From an uncultured bacterium (GTDB lineage: Bacteria; Bdellovibrionota_C; UBA2361; JANWWW01): a stretch of DNA of 12,618 nt. This document shows positions 1-7,182 of the stretch, in pieces. The DNA is taken from NCBI GenBank assembly GCA_938038205.1, contig CALHSA010000045.1, positions 1-12,618 of the forward strand, given 5' to 3'. Positions within the stretch are counted from its first letter, which is position 1. Each line of letters opens with the position of its first letter. The notes under the pieces were generated by a model, which was not told the DNA's origin, did not search any database, and worked only from the letters and a program-made list of their open reading frames with translations. A program made the translations under genes and the position numbers.

Positions 1-821
1 GCCTTCTTATGCAGAAATAGCGTAATTCTTTCAAAGGCTCTTCCATAACTCTGTTCTGAGATTGGTAGTAAACGAAGAAGAGAATTACTTGGAAGTTGAG
101 ACCCCGGTGAGTAACGGTTTAGCCTATTAGTTTCAAAGGCAAAAACTAGCTCCTCAGCCCCGAAGATTAGGCACCTTAATATCAGTTGATCTTCAACTGC
201 AGGTTCATTTGGATTCAGAATTTTAATTAGGTTTGAGTTCATACCTATCGTTTGGAGAAAAATAATATTTAATGCATCAATAGCCTTTGAGAAAATTTGG
301 GGGAATTTTAGGTAAAAGTTAGAGGAAACGGTTTTTTCAACTAACTCCGTATACTCTTTTGGGTGTTTAATCATGAGTGGTAATTCGACAATCCTACAAA
401 GTAATGCTAAGGAGCTCACCTCTGAGGCTAAGTGTTTTGCGCAGACTTCCGCAAGAATTCTGGCTACTACCGCTGTACGAGTTAATTTGAGTACTCTCTT
501 CTGGTAGTAGAAATTGATCATTGGATTTACTTCAACGGTTGGATTAGAGATTTCGCTTAAAAGCGACTTAAGATCACTAACTCCTAAGCGTAAAATTAAT
601 ACTGCTAAATCCGTTGTGATTTTCACCTGATTCACGAATTTTGAACCTCTAAGAAGAATGTTTAAGTTTATGACTGGATCCTGAAGACATACAAAAGCAA
701 TTTCATTCAGATTGGCTTGTGGTAAAGATAGGAGGTAAGACACTCGTGATACTATTTTTTCCTGAGGAATGAGTAGTTTGAGATCCTCAGGATGAAATCT
801 TACCTCAAGCGACTTCTGCAT
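1..821 (-). CDS. HDOD-domain-like protein, 5' part (runs off the left edge)
   Basis: I read this frame codon by codon from an ATG at 821 to the edge and found no stop, giving 273 residues with the C-terminus missing. Residues about 16-90 resemble the start of an HDOD domain: a helix with LLSLPQA, then an 'L..IA..LQDP.I...ILL' segment (DP at 49-50), then 'KITTDLAVLILRLGVSDLKSLL'-like spacing, close to the family's 'I.s...Ai..LG...l..l' pattern. HDOD proteins are non-catalytic relatives of HD phosphohydrolases, usually found in signalling or regulatory proteins; the partner here is unknown. No signal peptide or membrane segment is visible, so it is probably cytosolic. The gene is divergent from the fumarase across 110 bp. 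No Shine-Dalgarno sequence precedes the ATG (upstream bases TATTTAGCTGA). That it is a gene is likely; the HDOD assignment comes from motif spacing and is moderate. Confidence 0.6.
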   Translation of the reverse strand, partial: MQKSLEVRFHPEDLKLLIPQEKIVSRVSYLLSLPQANLNEIAFVCLQDPVINLNILLRGSKFVNQVKITTDLAVLILRLGVSDLKSLLSEISNPTVEVNPMINFYYQKRVLKLTRTAVVARILAEVCAKHLASEVSSLALLCRIVELPLMIKHPKEYTELVEKTVSSNFYLKFPQIFSKAIDALNIIFLQTIGMNSNLIKILNPNEPAVEDQLILRCLIFGAEELVFAFETNRLNRYSPGSQLPSNSLLRLLPISEQSYGRAFERITLFLHKK

Positions 822-853
822 TCAGCTAAATATTTGTCGGAATTTGCAATTTT

Positions 854-885
854 TTTTTAAGAGATATGGGTAAAATTTTTAAGAG
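854..885. repeat. Direct repeat TTTTTAAGAG in the divergent intergenic region
   Basis: The decamer TTTTTAAGAG occurs at 854-863 and again at 876-885. The 22-bp offset is close to two helical turns. It lies between the HDOD-like gene and the fumarase gene, upstream of the putative fumarase promoter. Two same-face half-sites could bind a regulator, but the T-rich background makes chance recurrence plausible. Confidence 0.3.
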
Positions 886-897
886 GCAGACCCCGGC

Positions 898-925
898 TGT
901 ACACTTAAAAAAAATTTTGTATCCT
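898..925 (+). promoter_or_regulatory. Putative sigma70-type promoter of the fumarase gene
   Basis: A -35-like TGTACA (898-903, 4/6 to consensus) is followed by a 16-bp spacer and a -10-like TATCCT (920-925, 4/6). Only six bases (ATGTGA) separate the -10 box from the fumarase ATG at 932, so transcription would start at or next to the start codon. Each box is weak alone; the call leans on the same arrangement at other genes in this window. Confidence 0.35.
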
Positions 926-931
926 ATGTGA

Positions 932-2326
932 ATGAAAAAAAGGGTTGAAACTGATAGTTTAGGCTCCATTGAAGTTGATGAGCATAAGTTATGGGGTGCT
1001 AATACCGAAAGGGCAAGACTTAATTTCAGGATTAGTGATTTCAAAATGCCAGTAGAGTTAATAAGGAGTATAATACTGATAAAGTCCTGCTATGCTACAG
1101 CAAACAGTGAAGAGGGTTTGCTCGATAAGGAAAAGGCTGACCTCATAGTGGCGGCGTGTCATGATTTAATGGCTAATGAAGAATATATTGATCATTTTCC
1201 ATTAGATGTATTTCAAACTGGCTCCGCAACATCAACTAACATGAATTGTAATGAGGTTATTGCAAATCTTAGTCTTAAAAAAGCGGGGCTTGAGCCAGGC
1301 ACAAAAAGCTTTATCCATCCGAATGATCATGTCAACCTAGGACAATCCTCAAATGATGTTATACCATCTAGTATCCACGTAACCGGTGTATCTTTAATTA
1401 ACAAACTTTTACTTCCCGAAATTATGGCCTTTTATAAGGCTCTTAAAGACAAATCTGAGGAGTTCTGGGAGATAATTAAATTAGGTAGAACTCATCTACA
1501 AGATGCAGTTCCTATTCGTGTTGGACAAGAAATTTCTGGATGGGCTGATCAGATAAAAATGTGTGAAGAATCTTTAAATAACAATATTCATCACCTTTAT
1601 GAGCTCCCGCTGGGAGGCACGGCCGTTGGAACAGGAATTAACTCTAACAAGAGGGTTATTGAAAGGGTAGTGAAGCTTTTGAATGAGTATACTGGCTTTG
1701 AATTTAAAATTTGCCGTAATAATTTTACTTTTCAGAGCTCTCAAGATGCGGTAGTAGGGCTTAGTGGATCTCTTAACAGGTTGGCTGTTGCTCTTTACAA
1801 AATTTCAAATGATATTAGGCACCTATCTAGCGGCCCGAGAGGAGGTATCGGAGAGTATATACTTCCATCAGTTCAGGCAGGCTCCAGTGTTATGCCTGGT
1901 AAGGTTAACCCAGTTATTCTAGAAAGTGCTTTGATGGCTTGCTGCTTTGTAATGTCCTTGCATCAAGCCATAACACTAAGCGGAATTAATGGAAATTTCC
2001 AACTGAATACCAGTTTACCACTAGTAGCTTTTTCTCTTACACATTCTACGAAGATTCTAAGCTCTACGTTAAAAAATCTTAGAGTTAATGTGGTTGATGG
2101 TTTGGATATTGATCGCAAAAGGTGTGAGGAGTTGGTTCTAAAATCTCCAAGTTTGTGTACCCCTCTTACTCGGAAAATTGGTTACGATAAAGCTGCTGAA
2201 GTATACAAATTTGCGATCCAAAATAATCTAACTATTCCAGAGGCGATATATAAGATGGGTTTGGTGAACAGTGATATTAGTGAAGATGAGGTTAAAAAGC
2301 TTTTAGATGTAAAGAATCTGGTATGA
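932..2326 (+). CDS. fumC: Class II fumarase (fumarate hydratase, FumC type)
   Basis: 464 residues, normal length for the fumarase/aspartase family of homotetrameric lyases. It would interconvert fumarate and (S)-malate in the TCA cycle, in the cytosol. Visible motifs: DVFQTGSATSTNMN (about 92-105), HPNDHVN..QSSND (about 129-142), GRTHLQD with the catalytic-type His188, GGTAVGTG (228-235), and the signature GSSVMPGKVN (317-326) whose serine loop carries the second catalytic residue. FQTGS..TSTNMN and GTAVGTG favour fumarase over aspartase; since aspartases share the MPGKVNP signature, aspartate ammonia-lyase remains the alternative. The 'GPRGGIGE' motif (301-308) has Gly where Cys is common. 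The ATG at 932 has no Shine-Dalgarno sequence and directly follows a -10-like hexamer. The stop overlaps the start of the next gene (ATGA), indicating translational coupling. Confidence 0.88.
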   Translation: MKKRVETDSLGSIEVDEHKLWGANTERARLNFRISDFKMPVELIRSIILIKSCYATANSEEGLLDKEKADLIVAACHDLMANEEYIDHFPLDVFQTGSATSTNMNCNEVIANLSLKKAGLEPGTKSFIHPNDHVNLGQSSNDVIPSSIHVTGVSLINKLLLPEIMAFYKALKDKSEEFWEIIKLGRTHLQDAVPIRVGQEISGWADQIKMCEESLNNNIHHLYELPLGGTAVGTGINSNKRVIERVVKLLNEYTGFEFKICRNNFTFQSSQDAVVGLSGSLNRLAVALYKISNDIRHLSSGPRGGIGEYILPSVQAGSSVMPGKVNPVILESALMACCFVMSLHQAITLSGINGNFQLNTSLPLVAFSLTHSTKILSSTLKNLRVNVVDGLDIDRKRCEELVLKSPSLCTPLTRKIGYDKAAEVYKFAIQNNLTIPEAIYKMGLVNSDISEDEVKKLLDVKNLV

Positions 2327-2748
2327 GAATATTCGTTGTTTTAAGTGCTGTATATCTGTTTTCTCAAAATATCCTATGCACTAAGACCATTGAGTATGAG
2401 GTAAGTTTTGAGAATACTTCTGAGAAGTATACATACTTAGTTTTAAAGGCTACTGGGACAACTGAGGATAACGCTAGGCAGGAATTGCAACTCAAATTAC
2501 CTGAGCTTGAGAGAAAAGCTTTAGAGGATTGTAAAAATAAATTTGAGAATCAATCTCTTTGTATATCTCAAAAGTTAAATGCTGTAGATTATCTTACAAA
2601 AACCGATTTACAAGCTCGTAAAATGATAGAGCAAATGATTATTGACGAGTGCAAGAAAAATATTGGTCGGTGTAAATTATCGCAGGATAATGAAATTAAA
2701 TGTACTATGACTGATAATCAAAATCAGGAAGAGAAAAATGAAAAATAA
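2323..2748 (+). CDS. Small exported protein with five cysteines, function unknown
   Basis: 141 residues. Residues 1-19 look like a signal peptide: one basic residue, then a hydrophobic stretch (IFVVLSAVYLF). The sequence before C19 (NILC) is not a good lipobox, so this is probably a soluble periplasmic protein and not a lipoprotein. The mature part has cysteines at 70, 80, 110, 117 and 127. The odd number leaves one unpaired or used for a partner or metal. Residues 45-70 (G, T..., A-rich helix, then C) recall short exported proteins with repeated alpha-helical Cys segments. The tail (128-141) is acidic and polar, probably disordered. It starts inside the fumarase stop codon (ATGA), so it depends on fumarase translation, though one product is cytosolic and the other exported. 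I do not recognise the family. Confidence 0.7.
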   Translation: MRIFVVLSAVYLFSQNILCTKTIEYEVSFENTSEKYTYLVLKATGTTEDNARQELQLKLPELERKALEDCKNKFENQSLCISQKLNAVDYLTKTDLQARKMIEQMIIDECKKNIGRCKLSQDNEIKCTMTDNQNQEEKNEK

Positions 2749-2778
2749 TTTAGGTTGGTATTTAAATTGAATTTTAAA

Positions 2779-4074
2779 TTAATTATCTTCCACCTTTTCA
2801 ACAATCAAAGTTAATCCCTCAGTTCCTACAACTTTTAGGATGGCATTCTTGGTTACTCTTTGAGCCGGATTTTTTAGTCTGGCTTGCCAATAAGACCCGT
2901 TTAGAAAAACTTTACCTTTTCCATCCTCAAAATCAGTTAAAGCTGAGCAAGTTAGATCAAGCAGTGCTTCCTTACCTCCTGAAGGATAATTTAATTTTAG
3001 AGATCTTATGACACCTTGAATTACCCAGACTAAAATTATTCCAAGCACTAGAACGACTGGAATTAAGGATGATAGCTGGACAGATACTTCGAAAGGAGGA
3101 ACATCTGGGTTGATAAGGTAAAAAAGTCCACCAAGGATTGCCAAAGCTCCTAATGAAACCAGAATAAATGAATTTAAAAAGATGTCTATAATTACCATTA
3201 TCAAGCCGGTAAGAATTAGTAATCCTGCACCAAAAGATATAGTTACAGTTCGATTAATTACTAAAGAAATTACCAAACAGATAACGCCAAGCGCTCCAGG
3301 AACAATTAAACCAGGATTATAAAGCTCAATTATTATACCAACTGTACCTATTGTAGCTATAAGCATAGCTACTGTGGGATTACTTAAAACTTCTAAAATT
3401 TGTTCTTTTAAATTCATTTCAAAGGTTTTAATAGGTAAGTTTTTAAGTCCTGAAATAGTTACTTTCTCGCCGGCTAAGCTAATCTCTTTCCCTTCAATTT
3501 TCTCAAATAAATCAGCTTCACTATTTGCTATAACATCAATTATTTTTAACTCTAATGCTTCCTGAGCTGTTGCAGCTTTTGCTTCCTCAACTGCCTTTTT
3601 TACCCATTCTATATTTCTTCCTCTTTCTTCGCTAAGTGCTCTACCTATTGTAGAGGTGATTTCAACAACTTTGTTACGCATGTCTTTCCCTAAATCACCT
3701 CCAGTGGATGGAACTGGAGTTGCTGCACCAGTGGAAGTTCCAGGAGCCATAGCAGCTATATTCGCGCTTATCAAAATAAATAATCCAGCTGAGGCTGCAG
3801 TAGCTCCAGCCGGACTAACATATGAAATAATAGGTATCTTAGAATTTAAGAAGGTTTGAATTATCTTCTGGGTTGAGAGCAGATCTCCACCAGGGGTGTC
3901 TAAATATATAATTATTGCTTTTGCATTCTTGGCTTCTAGATTAATAACTCTATCAATAAATAGAGCTGTTCCCATTAAAATAGGACCTCGAATGTTAATC
4001 GCTGCAATATACGGACTCTCGGATACGAGAATGAATGAAAAAAAGAGTAAGCAAATCCTTAAAAATTTTAACAT
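2779..4074 (-). CDS. NfeD/ClpP-class membrane-bound serine protease
   Basis: 431 residues in the order expected for the long NfeD form: signal peptide or anchor (1-19), ClpP-class protease domain (about 22-215), a block of four to five membrane segments (about 232-355), and a C-terminal NfeD OB-fold (about 365-431). The protease domain has the LDTPGG motif (59-63), SPAGATAASAG with candidate nucleophile Ser95, the AAMAPGT.TGAATPV stretch (107-121), and MRNK with candidate general base Lys135. Relatives of this class cleave hydrophobic C-termini of membrane proteins and are linked to membrane quality control, often beside a stomatin/SPFH partner; none is present here. The OB-fold retains 'G..W.A' (about 393-398). 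It is convergent with the exported-protein gene (30-bp gap) and divergent from the SPOR-mla operon. The start leaves only 11 nt to the -10 box and has no Shine-Dalgarno sequence. Confidence 0.9.
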   Translation of the reverse strand: MLKFLRICLLFFSFILVSESPYIAAINIRGPILMGTALFIDRVINLEAKNAKAIIIYLDTPGGDLLSTQKIIQTFLNSKIPIISYVSPAGATAASAGLFILISANIAAMAPGTSTGAATPVPSTGGDLGKDMRNKVVEITSTIGRALSEERGRNIEWVKKAVEEAKAATAQEALELKIIDVIANSEADLFEKIEGKEISLAGEKVTISGLKNLPIKTFEMNLKEQILEVLSNPTVAMLIATIGTVGIIIELYNPGLIVPGALGVICLVISLVINRTVTISFGAGLLILTGLIMVIIDIFLNSFILVSLGALAILGGLFYLINPDVPPFEVSVQLSSLIPVVLVLGIILVWVIQGVIRSLKLNYPSGGKEALLDLTCSALTDFEDGKGKVFLNGSYWQARLKNPAQRVTKNAILKVVGTEGLTLIVEKVEDN

Positions 4075-4085
4075 TGTTTTAAGAT

Positions 4086-4115
4086 ATTCTATTTTTGTAG
4101 ATTAAAGCCTGTCAA
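4086..4115 (-). promoter_or_regulatory. Sigma70-type promoter of the NfeD protease gene
   Basis: On the minus strand a perfect -35 TTGACA (4115-4110) is followed by an 18-bp spacer and -10 TAGAAT (4091-4086, 5/6). The usual start site, about 7 nt downstream, would be near 4079, leaving only some 4-5 nt before the ATG at 4074. This is the best-matching promoter in the window. Confidence 0.65.
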
Positions 4116-4131
4116 ATAATATTTTGGGTTT

Positions 4132-4158
4132 TTGTTTCTTGTAAGCTGATATTATAAT
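4132..4158 (+). promoter_or_regulatory. Putative promoter of the SPOR-mla-truB operon
   Basis: A perfect -10 TATAAT lies at 4153-4158. The best -35 candidate is TTGTTT (4132-4137, 4/6) with a short 15-bp spacer. The predicted start near 4165 gives a leader of about 13 nt before the SPOR gene ATG. It is back to back with the minus-strand promoter of the protease gene within 103 bp. Confidence 0.5.
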
Positions 4159-4177
4159 CAAGAATAGGTTCTGAATT

Positions 4178-4633
4178 ATGTTTATCCAAAGACCTTTAAC
4201 CTTAGGTTTATTTTGGGTATTTGTTGCAATGGTTGTTGGTTTTATAATCTACCTTACCGGCTATTATTTTGGAAGAAATGTTGCTCTAAAAAGGGTACTT
4301 GAAGCTAGACTTTCATCTGCTCCCAGGTATGATAAATCATTACTTCCTGACTCATCAAATAATGTGGAGTTTGAGAGACTTAAGCCTGGTTACTACGTGC
4401 TTGTAAATATGGATAAGGATTTGAACACGATTGTAAAACTGAAGGAAACATTATCTCAGAATGGTTTTGCATCTGCAGTTGAGGCTTTTTCGGTTGCAGG
4501 GGTAACTTTTTACCGGCTTTATGTTGGACCTGAACCGACTAGAGAACTTGCTGAAAAGCTTTTAATTGAATTACAAAGAGAAAATTACCTTCCATACGAT
4601 CTATCTATAACTTTTGTAAGAGATATTTTTTGA
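4178..4633 (+). CDS. SPOR-domain-like inner-membrane protein
   Basis: 151 residues. A single membrane segment (about 9-31, rich in F, V, I) follows a short N-terminal tail, and FGRN plus basic residues come after it. A polar linker (about 35-68) leads to a C-terminal SPOR-like domain (about 69-148) starting with GYYVLVN, followed by an 'I.KLKE.L...GF' helix and 'FYRLYVGP', then a second helix. SPOR domains bind peptidoglycan strands lacking stem peptides and commonly sit in septal or envelope proteins. The likely topology is N-in with the SPOR domain in the periplasm. It heads the mla operon; its TGA stop shares one base with the mlaE ATG (TGATG), implying coupled translation. Upstream AGG (4166-4168) is a possible weak ribosome-binding site. 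Known SPOR partners (FtsN, DedD, DamX) are longer, so I give no symbol. Confidence 0.72.
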   Translation: MFIQRPLTLGLFWVFVAMVVGFIIYLTGYYFGRNVALKRVLEARLSSAPRYDKSLLPDSSNNVEFERLKPGYYVLVNMDKDLNTIVKLKETLSQNGFASAVEAFSVAGVTFYRLYVGPEPTRELAEKLLIELQRENYLPYDLSITFVRDIF

Positions 4634-5418
4634 TGAGACTAATAAATAGCTTAGTCTTTTTGGGTAGATGGTGTCTTAATCAATTAGAGGAAATTGGTAA
4701 ACTGGTGATCTTCACTGGAAGTTTAATATTCGGGTTTGGCATACATACGCGACTAAAAAATTTTCTTGAGCAATTAGTTAGAGTTGGGACAAATGGTTTG
4801 CCCGTAATAACCTTTATGTCAGTTTTTGTTGGTGGTGTAATGGTGGTGCAATCTGAATACACTTTACGAAAATTTGGGGCTGAGGGCTTTACTGGTTCAG
4901 CTGTTGCCTTAGCTGTTATTAGAGAGTTGAGCCCAGTTTTGACATCCCTGTTGGTTATAGGTCGAAGTGGAAGTGCGATCACGGCAGAAATTGGAGTGAT
5001 GAGTATTACCGAGCAGTTAGATGCCTTAAAAAGCTTAAAAGTTAATCCTGTAACTTACTTATTTGCACCGAGATTTTATGCTTTTGTTATTTCAATGCCG
5101 ATCCTTACCGCGTACTCAATGGTTATTGCGATTTTGTCAGGGTATCTCATTGGTGTCGGATTTTTGGGGTTATCTAAAGGTCTTTTTATATCTCAAATGC
5201 AATCCAATGTTGAATATTCAGATATTGTATCCGGTATTCTTAAGGGTTTCGTCTTTGGATTCATATCAGGGACGATATCTGTCTTTAAAGGTCTGCATAC
5301 TAAGCAAGGAGCTTCTGGTGTAAATTTGGCTACAACTCAATCTGTTGTATATTCCTCAATAGCAGTGCTTGTAACTGATTTTATCCTCACTGGATTGTTT
5401 CTACGTTATCTTTTTTAG
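4633..5418 (+). CDS. mlaE: MlaE-family ABC transporter permease
   Basis: 261 residues from the ATG that overlaps the upstream stop; a TTG one codon earlier is in frame but less likely. It is the permease subunit of the MlaFEDB-type complex that moves phospholipids between the inner membrane and the periplasmic route to the outer membrane. It has the family's N-terminal amphipathic region, about five to six hydrophobic segments, the conserved GRSGSAITAEIG (110-121) and EQLDALKSL (127-135) cytoplasmic loop, and the 'P..YL..PR' element (139-147). Length is normal for the family. It is followed after 10 nt by the ATPase gene mlaF, then mlaD and mlaC. Gene order E-F-D-C differs from the F-E-D-C-B order of Escherichia coli. 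No STAS-domain MlaB gene is in the window. Confidence 0.93.
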   Translation: MRLINSLVFLGRWCLNQLEEIGKLVIFTGSLIFGFGIHTRLKNFLEQLVRVGTNGLPVITFMSVFVGGVMVVQSEYTLRKFGAEGFTGSAVALAVIRELSPVLTSLLVIGRSGSAITAEIGVMSITEQLDALKSLKVNPVTYLFAPRFYAFVISMPILTAYSMVIAILSGYLIGVGFLGLSKGLFISQMQSNVEYSDIVSGILKGFVFGFISGTISVFKGLHTKQGASGVNLATTQSVVYSSIAVLVTDFILTGLFLRYLF

Positions 5419-5428
5419 TTTTTTAACT

Positions 5429-6145
5429 ATGATAAAAGTGGAGAAGGTAACAAAGAGATTTGGCCGAAAAATAGTACTAAATGAATTAAGCTTAACAATA
5501 CCTGATGGGGAAATTTTTGGTTTAATTGGTCCGTCGGGATCAGGTAAATCAGTTTTAAGTAAGTGTATTGCCGGATTACTGAGTTTGGATTCGGGTGTAA
5601 TAAGCGTTGATGGAATCACAGAACTTCCCAGGAATGTTGGATACGTATTTCAATTTGGTGGTTTATTTGACTCTCTAACTTTGATGGATAATATTGTTTT
5701 TTTACCAAAAGTTGAGGGTTCGCTTACAAGAGAATTATGTGAATACGTAGTCAGTGTTTGTGAGCAATTGAAAATCGCCGAATTTCTTGATAAGGAACCA
5801 AAAAGTATTCCGTTGTCTGCCAGGAAATTAGGAGCTTTAATTAGGGCTTTAATATCAGATGTTAGGTGGATTTTCATAGATGAGCCTGATAGTGGCCTTG
5901 ATCCAGAGAACGTTGAAAGTCTATATAACGTAATAAAAACAACTCAAAGTGAAAAGAAGAAAAATCTTGTAGTTGTTAGTCATGATGTACCAGATGTATT
6001 TCAGATTTGTACTAGTTATGGGTTGATCTATTCGGGTAAAATCGTTAGTAGTGGAAAAATACAGGATGGTAAAGTTATTCAAGGAGATGAGTATATTAAT
6101 CAGTTTTTAAATGGGTACGAACATGGACCAATCAGATTTAATTGA
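5429..6145 (+). CDS. mlaF: MlaF-family ABC transporter ATPase with a degenerate signature motif
   Basis: 238 residues, a single ABC nucleotide-binding domain. Visible motifs: Walker A GPSGSGKS (34-41), Q-loop Gln75 in VFQFGGLFDSLT, Walker B IFIDEP (Asp151, Glu152), D-loop SGLDPE, and H-loop His185 in VVSHD. It would power phospholipid transport with MlaE. The oddity is the ABC signature: where MlaF proteins have LSGGM followed by basic residues and an ALARA helix, this one reads LSARKLGALIRAL (about 129-141). The two glycines are gone and the segment is about two residues short. I rechecked the codons and the frame is intact on both sides. If it works as a homodimer, both ATP sites would carry this change. 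No Shine-Dalgarno sequence precedes the ATG (TTTTTTAACT). The 3' end overlaps mlaD. Confidence 0.9.
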   Translation: MIKVEKVTKRFGRKIVLNELSLTIPDGEIFGLIGPSGSGKSVLSKCIAGLLSLDSGVISVDGITELPRNVGYVFQFGGLFDSLTLMDNIVFLPKVEGSLTRELCEYVVSVCEQLKIAEFLDKEPKSIPLSARKLGALIRALISDVRWIFIDEPDSGLDPENVESLYNVIKTTQSEKKKNLVVVSHDVPDVFQICTSYGLIYSGKIVSSGKIQDGKVIQGDEYINQFLNGYEHGPIRFN

Positions 6146-6605
6146 TAAGTACCTAAAGAGAAGTTATTGGATTGAACTTTTTGCAGGTTTACTCTTTGTG
6201 GTTTTTTTGATTGTTTTGTTGGCACTCAGTTTAGGTGTAGCTGGTTATCAAATTAAATCGAACTCTTATAATTTGTATCTCATTTTTTCTGACGCTGGAG
6301 GTTTAAAAAAGGGTGCTTCGGTTGAATTAGCTGGGGTACAAGTAGGTCAGGTGGAAGATATATATTTGGATGGTGTTAAGGCGGTGGTGAAGATTTCTGT
6401 ATCTAATAAAGTTAATATAAGGGAGGATGATATTTTTTCAGTAAATACTAAAGGACTTATAGGGGATAAATTCATAAAGATATCCCCGGGCTCATCAGAT
6501 CAACTAGTTAAACCTGAATCGTATATTACTGAGACTGTGGATAGTCTTGATATTGAAGGTTTAATAACTAAAATAGTTGGTAAATTTGTTGAGAAAAATG
6601 AGTAA
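6111..6605 (+). CDS. mlaD: MlaD-like MCE-domain lipid-binding protein
   Basis: 164 residues: a cytoplasmic N-terminus of about 20 residues, one membrane segment (about 21-46), then an MCE domain (about 52-130) with 'GL..GA.VELAGVQVGQV' (64-81) and the conserved GLIGDKFIKI (115-124). MCE proteins form hexameric rings anchored in the inner membrane that shuttle lipid between MlaEF and the carrier MlaC. Its length is close to E. coli MlaD (about 183), with a short tail (131-164). Two ATGs are possible: 6111 (35-nt overlap with mlaF) and 6123 (23-nt overlap, Met5). Neither has a good ribosome-binding site, and both keep the membrane segment. Its stop overlaps the mlaC start. Confidence 0.92.
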   Translation: MGTNMDQSDLIDKYLKRSYWIELFAGLLFVVFLIVLLALSLGVAGYQIKSNSYNLYLIFSDAGGLKKGASVELAGVQVGQVEDIYLDGVKAVVKISVSNKVNIREDDIFSVNTKGLIGDKFIKISPGSSDQLVKPESYITETVDSLDIEGLITKIVGKFVEKNE

Positions 6606-7182
6606 GCTTTTTAGGTTAATAATATTGACTTTAGTTTATTTTCTGATACCACAAAGTACACCAATTTCTACTATTCAAGAAGGTTTAAAGAGGGTTTTAG
6701 AGATAAATTCTGAATTTAAAAAAAAATCGGCGGATTTATCAAAAGAGCACCTTAACGCTTTGGAAATAGAGGTTGAGAAATACATTGATTTTTCTGGAAT
6801 GGCCAAGCGATCCTTTGGATCTGTTTGGAAAGATATGGATGAATCTCAGCAACAAGAAGCTCAAAGATTACTGAAAAAACTTTTAACATCCTCATATATA
6901 GATAAAATTGCAAAAATTAACTCCGAAAGTGTGAGGCTTTTGAATGAATCAGTAACAGGAGATTCCGCTGAGGTGAGTTCAGTAGTAAAAGCTGAAGATA
7001 ATAAGGAGATCTCAATAAAGTATAGGCTAAGGAATATTGATAAAAGTTGGAAAGTTACTGATGTTATTATTGAGGGTGTTAGTTTAACTTTAAATTATCG
7101 GCAGGAGTTTCAGAATATAGCCAGGAAAAGTGGAGTTAATCAGGTTTTGAATTCTCTTAAGCAACGGGTTGGAGAATCATAA
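6598..7182 (+). CDS. mlaC: MlaC-family periplasmic phospholipid carrier
   Basis: 194 residues from the ATG at 6598, chosen because it overlaps the mlaD stop (ATGAGTAA), has GAG upstream, and begins a proper signal peptide. A TTG at 6577 would add seven residues. Residues 1 to about 24 form the signal peptide, with no clear AXA cleavage site. The mature part matches MlaC (Tol-Tol-type lipid-binding fold): 'YIDFSGMAKRSFG..W' (62-77), a helix with 'RLLKKLLTSSYID' (90-102), 'KYRLRN...WKVTDV' (141-156) and the highly conserved IEGVSL...YR.EF (158-171). It carries phospholipid across the periplasm between MlaD and an outer-membrane MlaA-type partner, which is not in this window. The 3' end overlaps truB by 14 nt. 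Confidence 0.93.
   Translation: MSKLFRLIILTLVYFLIPQSTPISTIQEGLKRVLEINSEFKKKSADLSKEHLNALEIEVEKYIDFSGMAKRSFGSVWKDMDESQQQEAQRLLKKLLTSSYIDKIAKINSESVRLLNESVTGDSAEVSSVVKAEDNKEISIKYRLRNIDKSWKVTDVIIEGVSLTLNYRQEFQNIARKSGVNQVLNSLKQRVGES

Noticed and set aside
844-876. TTGCAA ... TAAAAT as a fumarase promoter
   Set aside because: The spacer is about 21 bp, too long for a sigma70 promoter, and the pair at 898-925 fits better.
932-2326. Aspartate ammonia-lyase as the product of the fumarase-like gene
   Set aside because: The DVFQTGS..TSTNMN and GGTAVGTG motifs favour fumarase, although aspartase shares the MPGKVNP signature; kept as an alternative in the feature entry.
2749-2778. AT-only inverted repeat (ATTTAAA / TTTAAAT) between the convergent exported-protein and NfeD genes, as a bidirectional terminator
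   Set aside because: The stem has no G or C pairs and no stable hairpin with a U tract; such symmetry is expected by chance in AT-rich sequence.
4680-4982. Minus-strand open frame of 100 codons inside mlaE
   Set aside because: It is antisense to a well-conserved gene and shows no recognisable protein features.
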